From: an uncultured Sphingomonadales bacterium
GTDB lineage: Bacteria; Pseudomonadota; Alphaproteobacteria; Sphingomonadales; Sphingomonadaceae
Direction: 5' to 3'
Assembly: GCA_903911985.1 (NCBI GenBank)
Contig: CAIWFP010000131.1
Location: 1 to 14,008 of the forward strand
Length of the DNA: 14,008 bases
The notes under the pieces are model-generated. The model saw nothing but the letters and a program-made list of their open reading frames with translations. It was not told where the DNA came from and did not search any database. Of this stretch, positions 1 through 5,823 are shown piece after piece; position 1 is the first letter of the stretch; every line of letters starts with the position of its first letter. A program made the translations under genes and the position numbers.

Positions 1-1008
1 ATGACTGCTCTTCCTGTTCACACCGACACACTTCACCTCATTGGCAACACGCCGCTCGTTCTGCTGAACGGGCCGAGCGAGGCCGCGGGTTGCGAAATCT
101 GGGGCAAGTGCGAATTTTCCAACCCCGGCGCCTCGGTGAAGGACCGGGCGGCGCTGTGGATCGTTCGCGACGCCGAGGCGCGCGGGGCGCTGAAGCCCGG
201 CGGCACCATTGTCGAGGGCACGGCGGGCAACACCGGCATTGGGTTGGCGCTGGTGGCCAACGCGCTGGGTTACAAGACGGTGATCGTCATGCCCGAGACG
301 CAGAGCCGCGAGAAGATGGACACGCTGCGCGCGCTGCGGGCCGAGCTGGTGCTGGTGCCCGCCGCCCCTTTTAGCAATCCCGGCCATTTCGTGCATACCT
401 CGCGGCGGCTGGCCGAGGAGACGGAAGGGGCGATCTGGGCCAACCAGTTCGACAATACCGCCAACCGCAAGGCCCATATCGAAAGCACCGCGCCGGAGAT
501 CTGGAAGCAGATGGAAGGCCGCATCGATGGCTTCACCTGCGCGGCGGGCACGGGCGGCACCATCGCCGGGGTCGGCATGGGGCTGAAGGCCTTTGACGAG
601 ACCATCACTATTGCGCTGAGCGATCCGCATGGCGCGGCGCTGTATAATTACTATGCCCATGGCGAGCTGAAGGCGGAAGGCACTTCGGTGGCCGAGGGCA
701 TCGGGCAGGGGCGCATCACCGCCAATCTCGATGGCGCGCCGATCGACACGCAATTCCGCATTTCCGACGAGGAGGGGCTGGAATGGGTGCGCCGCCTGCT
801 GGCCGAGGAAGGGCTGTGCCTTGGCCTGTCCTCCGGCATCAATGTGGCGGGCGCGGTGGCGCTGGGTCGCCAGCTGGTCGCCGAGGGGCGCAAAAGCCCC
901 CGCGTGGCCACGATCCTGTGCGATACGGGCTTTCGCTATCTCTCCAGCCTCTACAATCCCGAGTGGCTTCGCGCCAAGGGGCTGCCGGTCTTCCCCTGGC
1001 TGGCCTGA
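1..1008 (+). CDS. CysK-family PLP-dependent enzyme (cysteine synthase A-like)
   Basis: The product is a 335-residue fold-type II PLP enzyme of the cysteine synthase / cystathionine beta-synthase family. Enzymes of this family make cysteine from O-acetylserine and sulfide in the cytoplasm. Visible motifs, in order, are IGNTPL at residues 14-19, the PLP lysine in SVKDRA (Lys47), the substrate loop TAGNTG at 74-79, the PLP-phosphate loop GTGGT at 183-187, SSG at 277-279, and CDTG with Thr309 where the PLP ring nitrogen is usually bound. The length is close to the usual 310-330. The substrate loop has Ala75 where classical CysK has Ser (TSGNTG), so this may be a paralogue with another substrate, and I give no symbol. 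The ATG is the first base of the window, so nothing upstream can be seen and an earlier start cannot be excluded. The gene lies just ahead of a small membrane-protein gene and is unrelated in function to the dcw genes. Confidence 0.85.
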   Translation: MTALPVHTDTLHLIGNTPLVLLNGPSEAAGCEIWGKCEFSNPGASVKDRAALWIVRDAEARGALKPGGTIVEGTAGNTGIGLALVANALGYKTVIVMPETQSREKMDTLRALRAELVLVPAAPFSNPGHFVHTSRRLAEETEGAIWANQFDNTANRKAHIESTAPEIWKQMEGRIDGFTCAAGTGGTIAGVGMGLKAFDETITIALSDPHGAALYNYYAHGELKAEGTSVAEGIGQGRITANLDGAPIDTQFRISDEEGLEWVRRLLAEEGLCLGLSSGINVAGAVALGRQLVAEGRKSPRVATILCDTGFRYLSSLYNPEWLRAKGLPVFPWLA

Positions 1009-1026
1009 TGGTTTAGGAACGGCGCG

Positions 1027-1383
1027 ATGCTGAAGCATTCCCGCCCTATCGGTTCACCACCAGCCAGAGTCCGTTGGACCAACTCCCGGCCCGACACGCC
1101 GCTGGTCGAGAAGGTCTCTGCCGCCCAGCATTTCGAGCCGCCCACCCCGCGCGAGTTGCGGGCGCAGGCGGTGCAGCGTCTGCAGGTGGGGCTGTTCGGG
1201 CTGGCGGCGATGTTGCTGCTGGTGGGGCTGGCCAATATCATCATGCAGCACGCCCGCCAGTCGGACCCTGCCGCCATGGCCGCCCCGTCCGCCTCCGGTG
1301 CCCCGGGCAATACCGACCCGCTGGCCGATATCGGGGTTGTCCCCGCGCGCGATGCGGGGGGCAGTGCGGCCCCAGCGCGATAG
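1027..1383 (+). CDS. small single-pass membrane protein, unknown function
   Basis: I do not recognise this 118-residue protein. Residues 1-50 are polar and Arg/Pro-rich. One strongly hydrophobic segment follows at about 52-73 (from LQVGLFGL to NIIM). The rest is an Ala/Pro/Gly/Ser-rich tail of about 45 residues with no recognisable domain. Positive residues before the membrane segment (RELRAQAVQRLQ) suggest an N-in, C-out orientation. The start is supported by AGGAA at 1015-1019, 7 bases ahead of the ATG. The gene begins 18 bases after the CysK-like gene and may be co-transcribed with it. Overlapping frames are open over part of the region, but only this one has both a good ribosome binding site and a coherent membrane segment. 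The function is open. Confidence 0.65.
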   Translation: MLKHSRPIGSPPARVRWTNSRPDTPLVEKVSAAQHFEPPTPRELRAQAVQRLQVGLFGLAAMLLLVGLANIIMQHARQSDPAAMAAPSASGAPGNTDPLADIGVVPARDAGGSAAPAR

Positions 1384-1497
1384 GCGCGCAGGTTCCGCCT
1401 GCCCGATCGCGCGTAAATCCCGACTATATCGCGGCATCTGATCCCGCTTCTGCCGTCTGCGCGGGGGGTGGCGGTTTGCCCTGCGGCCAGCTGTGCG

Positions 1498-1520
1498 GGG
1501 TTGATGCGGGAATTTGCGGG
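1498..1520 (+). promoter_or_regulatory. candidate MraZ-type operator array 1 (three GGG at 10-bp period)
   Basis: GGG occurs at 1498-1500, 1508-1510 and 1518-1520, exactly 10 bases apart. The last two units read TGCGGGAA, and the first reads TGCGGGG with one extra G. In E. coli, MraZ binds three direct repeats of TGGGN separated by 5-base spacers upstream of its own gene, so a 10-bp GGGN period ahead of mraZ is suggestive. The array lies almost 400 bases before mraZ, farther than expected. It shares a 12-mer with array 2. Assignment to MraZ is an inference. Confidence 0.4.
1507..1518 (+). repeat. 12-bp inverted repeat, left copy
   Basis: CGGGAATTTGCG here is matched exactly by its reverse complement CGCAAATTCCCG at 1710-1721. 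Each copy is embedded in one of the two GGG arrays. A perfect 12-base match is not expected by chance in about 530 bases, which suggests a shared protein-binding site. Confidence 0.6.
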
Positions 1521-1653
1521 AACGATCTGCCCCGCCTCCCCATCCGCGTGTCATTTCTGCCCATTATCAGCGCGATTCTGGCGACTTTCGCCCTGATTCG
1601 CGGTGGATAACCCGTGATGCGCGCCCCAAACAGGACCATTCTTAACGGCTGAT

Positions 1654-1691
1654 GATAGTTAAAAATATCAAACAAACAGATAGATAGTTAA
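1654..1691 (+). repeat. direct repeat GATAGTTAA in A/T-rich island
   Basis: GATAGTTAA occurs at 1654-1662 and again at 1683-1691, with start points 29 bases apart. A third TTAA is at 1642-1645. The surrounding 60 bases are the most A/T-rich part of the window and probably contain the mraZ promoter. TTAA half-sites recall CtrA sites of alphaproteobacteria, but the TTAA-N7-TTAA spacing is absent. Confidence 0.4.
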
Positions 1692-1709
1692 TGCTTGTGC
1701 ACAAAGTGG

Positions 1710-1721
1710 CGCAAATTCCCG
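1710..1721 (-). repeat. 12-bp inverted repeat, right copy
   Basis: CGCAAATTCCCG is the exact reverse complement of 1507-1518, about 190 bases away. It overlaps the last unit of array 2 and follows the palindrome TTGTGCACAA at 1695-1704. Confidence 0.6.
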
Positions 1722-1740
1722 TATTCTCCCTTTTCTGCCC
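1718..1740 (-). promoter_or_regulatory. candidate MraZ-type operator array 2 (three GGG at 10-bp period, minus strand)
   Basis: CCC occurs at 1718-1720, 1728-1730 and 1738-1740. Read on the minus strand this is GGGC, GGGA and GGGA at exact 10-base intervals with A-rich spacers. The array lies directly downstream of the A/T-rich island and about 175-200 bases before the mraZ start, a sensible place for an autoregulatory operator. The known E. coli MraZ site is a triple TGGGN with 5-base spacers. The period fits here, but the base before GGG is not T, so the match is partial. Confidence 0.45.
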
Positions 1741-1914
1741 GGCTCAGGCGCGGTATGCATGGGTATCGGAAAGAGTTTTCGCGTCGCTCCGCAAGGAGTC
1801 GCCGTGGCCGCGCAATGGGTGCTGCCGCGAACGGGGGAGCCTTGCCGATGCCGTTGGGGCCTGCGCCCCGGGGGCTGGTGCTTTGGGGCTTTCTTCAGGC
1901 GGGGTATTGCAGGG

Positions 1915-2400
1915 GTGGCTGGACTTCCGGTCATATACAGTGGGCAGAACCTCTCGCCGAAGGGCGACAAGGAGCGTTTTGTGCTGCCCGCGCCCTTCCG
2001 CAAGGCCGTGACCGAAAGCTCCGCCGGGAAAAACCTGCTCTATGTCTCCAAGCACCCGGTCTGGGATTGCCTCGTCGGCTACGGCGAATCACGCCGCGAC
2101 GGGCTGATGGCCGAAATCGACCGCGATCATGAAATGGCCACCCGCGCCGGTCAGCCATTTGATCGCGACATGCGCTATTTCCAGCTGTTCGATTGCGCCG
2201 AGGTGGGTTTCGACAATTCCGGCCGTTTCGTCATCCCCGCGCATTTGAAGGCGCTGGTCGGCATTGGCGAGCATATTTTCCTTCAGGGTTCTGGCCCGTT
2301 CTTCACCATGTGGGCCCCTGATGTGGTGGAGAAGCTGGAAGGCCCGCAATGGGCCAGCGCGAAGGCCGCCTGTGCCAGCCTGATGAAGGGGATCAAATGA
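1915..2400 (+). CDS. mraZ: MraZ, transcriptional regulator of the dcw cluster
   Basis: MraZ is a DNA-binding ring-forming protein with two SpoVT/AbrB-like halves that represses its own operon in E. coli. I chose the GTG at 1915, giving 161 residues beginning MAGLPVIYSGQ, because homology to MraZ starts here (the Y-S-G motif and FVLPAPFRKAV) and the length is normal. An AGGCGGGG stretch at 1897-1904 lies 10 bases upstream. The second half carries the standard motif D-N-S-G-R at residues 100-104, followed by FVIPAHLK. The first half is altered: the usual D-x-K-G-R reads SPKGDKERF, with extra residues between Gly and Arg. The frame is open upstream, and another GTG at 1804 has a better ribosome binding site (AAGGAG at 1793-1798). 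It would add 37 residues with no visible MraZ homology. The stop overlaps the rsmH start (ATGA), which indicates translational coupling. Confidence 0.9.
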   Translation: MAGLPVIYSGQNLSPKGDKERFVLPAPFRKAVTESSAGKNLLYVSKHPVWDCLVGYGESRRDGLMAEIDRDHEMATRAGQPFDRDMRYFQLFDCAEVGFDNSGRFVIPAHLKALVGIGEHIFLQGSGPFFTMWAPDVVEKLEGPQWASAKAACASLMKGIK

Positions 2401-3374
2401 GCACCCTTCAGTCCCCCCATATTCCTGTCCTGCTCGACGAGGTTATTGCCGCCCTCGCGCCCACCCCCGGCGCGGTGATCGTCGATGCCACCTTCGGCGC
2501 CGGCGGCTACACGCGGGCGCTGCTCGATGCGGGCGCCACGGTCCACGCCTTCGATCGCGATCCCGACGCGATAGCCGCAGGCCGTCTGTGGCCCGAAACG
2601 CAAGGGACGCCCCCGCGCCTCATCCTGCATCCGCGCCGTTTTTCGGAGATGGTGGCAGCCCTTGCCGAAGCGGGCGTGGCCAGCGTCGATGGCGTGGTCA
2701 TGGATATCGGCGTATCCTCGATGCAGCTCGATCAACCCGAACGCGGCTTTGCCTTTTCCAGCGATGGCCCGCTGGATATGCGCATGGGGCAGGATGGTCC
2801 CAGCGCCGCCGATTTCGTCAACACCGCCGCCGAGGGTGACATTGCCGATGTGCTGTTCCGCTATGCCGAGGAGCGCCAGTCGCGCCGCGTGGCCCGCGCC
2901 ATCGTTGCCGCCCGGCCGCTTGCCACCACCGGCGAGCTGGCCCGCGTGGTGCGGCGGGCGCTGGGCTATCACGCGGGCGCCCCGAAGGACCCGGCCACCC
3001 GCAGCTTTCAGGCGATCCGCATCCATGTGAATGCCGAGCTGGAGGAGCTGGAGGCCGCGCTGGATGCGGCCGAGGTTCTGCTCGCCCCCGGCGGGCGGCT
3101 GGCGGTGGTGTGTTTTCACAGCCTCGAGGACCGCATCGTCAAGCAGTTCCTGAAGGCGGCCAGCGGCGCGGTGGCGGCCACCTCGCGGCATGTGCCGATG
3201 GCCGGTGTGGCCCCGGCGGCGATGTTCGATGCGATCAGCAAGGCGATCCGCGCCGGCGAGGCAGAGCTTTCCCGCAACCCCCGCGCGCGTTCGGCCACCT
3301 TGCGCCATGCCACGCGCACCGCGTTCCCCGCGCGGCACAGCCACTCTCCCTCCAGGCAGAGGACGCCAGCATGA
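2397..3374 (+). CDS. rsmH: RsmH, 16S rRNA (cytosine1402-N4)-methyltransferase
   Basis: RsmH (MraW) uses S-adenosylmethionine to methylate N4 of C1402 in 16S rRNA and is routinely the second gene of dcw clusters. The protein has 325 residues, typical for the family. The N-terminal HIPVLLDEV is at residues 8-16 and the SAM-binding glycine motif DATFGAGGYT at 30-39. Further on are FDRDPDA, the MDIGVSSMQLD block with DGPLDMRM, the DPATRSFQAIRI helix, and VCFHSLEDRIVK near the C-terminus. The start at 2397 overlaps the mraZ stop by four bases and places HIPVLLDEV at the usual distance from the N-terminus. An in-frame ATG at 2349 would add 16 unrelated residues inside mraZ and is rejected. The stop overlaps the ftsL start (ATGA). 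Confidence 0.97.
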   Translation: MSTLQSPHIPVLLDEVIAALAPTPGAVIVDATFGAGGYTRALLDAGATVHAFDRDPDAIAAGRLWPETQGTPPRLILHPRRFSEMVAALAEAGVASVDGVVMDIGVSSMQLDQPERGFAFSSDGPLDMRMGQDGPSAADFVNTAAEGDIADVLFRYAEERQSRRVARAIVAARPLATTGELARVVRRALGYHAGAPKDPATRSFQAIRIHVNAELEELEAALDAAEVLLAPGGRLAVVCFHSLEDRIVKQFLKAASGAVAATSRHVPMAGVAPAAMFDAISKAIRAGEAELSRNPRARSATLRHATRTAFPARHSHSPSRQRTPA

Positions 3375-3898
3375 ATCTCACCAGAGACCGTTTGCACACC
3401 ATCGGCTGGGGCACGGCCATGGCGATTTGCCTCGCGCTGCTGGCGGTGCTGACCACGCGGGTAAACGCGGTGAAATCGCAGGTTGCCCTCACCGACCGCC
3501 AGATCGCGCAGGTTTCGCAGGAAAAGCTCTATCTCGAAACCGAATTCGAAACCCGCGCCAACCAGCAGCAGCTGCGGGCGATGAACGACGTTGATTTCGG
3601 CTATGCCGCGCCCACCGCCGGGCAATATCTCAAGAGCGAGCGCGATCTTGCCGCTTTGGGCAAGCCTGCCTCGGCCGATGCGCCGGCACCCATTCGCTAT
3701 GCCGTGGCGGACACCGGGCGCGACGGCGCGGGTGTGGCGGGCGGCGGCGCGGGTTTGACCGGGCGGTTGATCGCCACGGCCCATGCCGCCGAGGCGCGCG
3801 GTGCCCCTGTGCGCCCAACGCTGAAAGTCGCGAGCCTTAACGACCGTCTCTCGCGGCTCGACCGGTCCGCTGGCGGCATCGGGGGCGAGCGGGAATGA
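3371..3898 (+). CDS. ftsL: FtsL-like cell division protein
   Basis: FtsL is a bitopic inner-membrane divisome protein that pairs with FtsB and FtsQ and activates FtsW-FtsI. The 175-residue product has a short cytoplasmic start, one membrane segment at about residues 10-29, and a helical region at about 32-65 rich in Gln, Glu and Lys that looks like a coiled coil. A D-F-G-Y-A-A-P block then leads to a long Gly/Ala-rich tail. The first 95 residues or so match the sphingomonad style of FtsL. The tail makes the protein longer than the E. coli version (121 residues). Identification rests mainly on topology and position between rsmH and ftsI, as FtsL sequences diverge strongly. ATGA overlaps join it to both neighbours. 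Confidence 0.88.
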   Translation: MNLTRDRLHTIGWGTAMAICLALLAVLTTRVNAVKSQVALTDRQIAQVSQEKLYLETEFETRANQQQLRAMNDVDFGYAAPTAGQYLKSERDLAALGKPASADAPAPIRYAVADTGRDGAGVAGGGAGLTGRLIATAHAAEARGAPVRPTLKVASLNDRLSRLDRSAGGIGGERE

Positions 3899-5823
3899 AT
3901 TTCTTTTCCACCAGCCTGGGGGCAGCCACCCTCGAAAGGCCGGTGGAGGCCGGGCCCGCCAGCGGCGCGGACACATATCCCTTCCGTGGGCCAGCGTATA
4001 ACCCTTCCGGCGACAATGCCCCCCGGCTCAATGCGCCCCGGTTCAATGCAGTAGTGGCCACCAGCCGGGTCGAGCTCGTCAGCCTGCGGCGGCAGGCGCT
4101 GGCGGTGGCAAAGGACCGGGGCCTCAAGGTGCTGGCCATCTTCGCCTGTCTGGCGCTGGTCGCCCTGCTGCAGATCGCGCGTCTGGGCCTGTTTGAAAGC
4201 GATCGTTCCCCGGGCGATCTGGGTGACGGTCTGGTGCCCACCCGCGCGGATATCGTTGATCGCAACGGCGTGGCCCTCGCGCGCGAGTTTCACGACTATT
4301 CGCTGTCGTTCAATCCGCGCGCCCTGGGTGGCGGGGCGCCACTGGTGCGCAGCCCCCGCGAGGTGGCGCAGGCGCTGGTGCAGATCTTCCCCGACGAGGA
4401 TGTCACCAAGCTGACCGCCCGCCTCGCCTCGGGCAAGCCCGGCTATCTGCGCCGCCGCATCCTGCCCGAGGACGCCAACCGCGTCCATGCCCTGGGCGAG
4501 CCGGCACTGGAGTTCCCGCGCGAATCCGAACGCTTCTATCCGCAGGGTTCGCTGGCGGCGCATGCCCTGGGCTATGTCGATGCCGGTGGCCGTGGCCATC
4601 TGGGCATGGAGGAGGCGTTTGACCATCGGCTCACCGACAAGGCCACGCGCGCCACCCCCGCGATGCTTTCCATCGACGCGCGGGTGCAGGGCGCGCTGGA
4701 GGGCGAGCTGAACCACGGCATGCTGCTCTATGGCGCGCGGGGCGCGGCGGGCATCGTGCTGGATGTCGACACGGGTGAGGTGCTGGCGCTGGCCTCTCTG
4801 CCCAGCTTCAACCCCAATATGGTTGATCAGAACGGCATGGCCAACATGATGAACCGGGCCAGCAACGCGGTTTTCGAGCTGGGCTCGGTTATCAAGCCAA
4901 TCACCATTGCCACCGCCATCGACAATGGCGTGATCACCGATCTTGCCAAGCGGTGGCCCGCCGACAAGCCGCTGGAAATCGATGGCTACCAGATCCACGA
5001 CCACAAGAGTTACGGCCCATCGCTGACGATCCCCGAGGCTCTGGTGCATTCCTCGAATATCGTCACCGCGCAGGTCGCCGACCAGCTGGGCGGCGCGCGC
5101 CTGCAAGCCGCGATGCAGGCGCTCGGCTTCAGGGAGCGCCCCGGGATCGAACTGCCCGCAAGGGGCTTTCCCAAATGGCCCGAGGCCAATTCCCGGGGCG
5201 AGTGGTCGCGCATCACCACCATGACCGTGTCCTATGGTCACGGCATCATGCTCACCCCGCTGCATCTGGCCTGCGCCTATGCGGCGATGGTCAATGGCGG
5301 CATCTGGCACCCGGCGACGATGTTGCGGGTGGAGCCGGGGCAGGCGGTGCCGGGGCGGCGGATCTGGCAGGCCTCCACCAGCGCGCGGATGCGCCAGCTG
5401 CTGCGCGCGATTGTCGTGGATGGCACCGGAAAATCCGCCAATGCCGTGGGATTTCGCGTCGGCGGCAAGACCGGAACGGCGGAAAAGTCGAAGTCCGCCG
5501 GGCAGGGCGCGCGCGCGGCCAATGGCGCGGCATCGGGCAATTCGCTGGCCAAGAAAAACAACTATAGCGCGGATTCCGTGGTCAGCACCTTTGCCGCCGC
5601 CTTCCCGATGGATCACCCCCGCTATGTGGTGATCGCCCTGCTGGACGAGCCGCAGGCCAACGCCGCCTCATCCCAGCAGCGCACCGCCGCGTGGAATGCG
5701 GCGCCGATCGTTGGCCGCATGATCACCCGCATCGGCCCCTTGCTGGGCATTTTGCCGGATTCCTCGCGCGATATCGATATTTCCGAGATCGCGCCCCTCA
5801 TCGCCAACGGAGAGGGCGAGTGA
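3895..5823 (+). CDS. ftsI: FtsI (PBP3-type), septal peptidoglycan transpeptidase
   Basis: This is a class B penicillin-binding protein of 642 residues that cross-links septal peptidoglycan with FtsW. A cytoplasmic tail of about 78 residues precedes the membrane anchor (about residues 79-102). The pedestal domain follows, starting with VPTRADIVDRNG, close to the R-G-x-I-x-D-R-N-G block of this family. The transpeptidase motifs are complete: S-V-I-K with the catalytic Ser331 and Lys334, S-S-N at 386-388, and K-T-G at 525-527. Two oddities are visible. The N-terminal tail is longer than in E. coli and includes the near-repeat RLNAPRFNA. A low-complexity Ala/Gly/Ser/Lys/Asn stretch of about 25 residues (about 532-556) lies right after K-T-G-T-A-E-K. 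The start overlaps the ftsL stop (ATGA) and the stop overlaps the murE GTG. Confidence 0.96.
   Translation: MNFFSTSLGAATLERPVEAGPASGADTYPFRGPAYNPSGDNAPRLNAPRFNAVVATSRVELVSLRRQALAVAKDRGLKVLAIFACLALVALLQIARLGLFESDRSPGDLGDGLVPTRADIVDRNGVALAREFHDYSLSFNPRALGGGAPLVRSPREVAQALVQIFPDEDVTKLTARLASGKPGYLRRRILPEDANRVHALGEPALEFPRESERFYPQGSLAAHALGYVDAGGRGHLGMEEAFDHRLTDKATRATPAMLSIDARVQGALEGELNHGMLLYGARGAAGIVLDVDTGEVLALASLPSFNPNMVDQNGMANMMNRASNAVFELGSVIKPITIATAIDNGVITDLAKRWPADKPLEIDGYQIHDHKSYGPSLTIPEALVHSSNIVTAQVADQLGGARLQAAMQALGFRERPGIELPARGFPKWPEANSRGEWSRITTMTVSYGHGIMLTPLHLACAYAAMVNGGIWHPATMLRVEPGQAVPGRRIWQASTSARMRQLLRAIVVDGTGKSANAVGFRVGGKTGTAEKSKSAGQGARAANGAASGNSLAKKNNYSADSVVSTFAAAFPMDHPRYVVIALLDEPQANAASSQQRTAAWNAAPIVGRMITRIGPLLGILPDSSRDIDISEIAPLIANGEGE

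Larger units (their letters stand above)
1384..1914. other. intergenic regulatory region upstream of mraZ
   Basis: About 530 bases lie between the small membrane-protein gene and the chosen mraZ start. I see no convincing gene here: the open frames are short and lack membrane, domain or ribosome-binding support. The stretch 1640-1705 is markedly A/T-rich against a G/C-rich background and is the likeliest promoter zone, but I could not find a -35/-10 pair with good match and spacing. It also holds two GGG arrays with 10-bp period, a 12-bp inverted repeat, a repeated GATAGTTAA, a perfect palindrome TTGTGCACAA at 1695-1704, and GANTC sites at 1574, 1595 and 1796. A GNRA-capped mini-hairpin (CTCC-GCAA-GGAG, 1787-1798) is also present. 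A short inverted repeat at 1388-1402 (GCAGG/CCTGC) lacks a T tract and is a poor terminator candidate. Confidence 0.7.

Noticed and set aside
1388..1402. Inverted repeat GCAGG/CCTGC after the small membrane-protein gene as a terminator
   Set aside because: The stem is only five pairs and no T tract follows.
1424..1675. 83-codon minus-strand open frame between the small membrane-protein gene and mraZ
   Set aside because: No ribosome binding site, domain or membrane segment is convincing, and it runs through the GGG array and the GANTC sites.
1695..1727. Promoter with TTGTGC as -35 and TATTCT as -10
   Set aside because: The spacer is 21 bases, too long for a housekeeping sigma factor.
1759..1914. 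MraZ extended to the ATG at 1759
   Set aside because: There is no ribosome binding site before this ATG and the added residues do not resemble MraZ. The GTG at 1915 gives the normal length and N-terminus.
1856..1915. Series of GGGG runs just before mraZ as another operator array
   Set aside because: The spacing is irregular (about 15, 14, 16 and 11 bases) and G runs are common in this G/C-rich DNA.
2349..2396. RsmH extended to the ATG at 2349
   Set aside because: It would add 16 unrelated residues inside mraZ. The ATG at 2397 gives the usual N-terminus and the ATGA overlap.
2283..3344. 353-codon open frame on the minus strand opposite rsmH
   Set aside because: It is His/Gly/Arg-rich, without motifs, and fully overlapped by an unmistakable rsmH.
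3697..5616. 639-codon open frame on the minus strand opposite ftsL and ftsI
   Set aside because: The product is rich in His, Gly, Arg and Gln with no recognisable domain, as expected from the antisense frame of G/C-rich genes. The + strand encodes complete FtsL and FtsI here.
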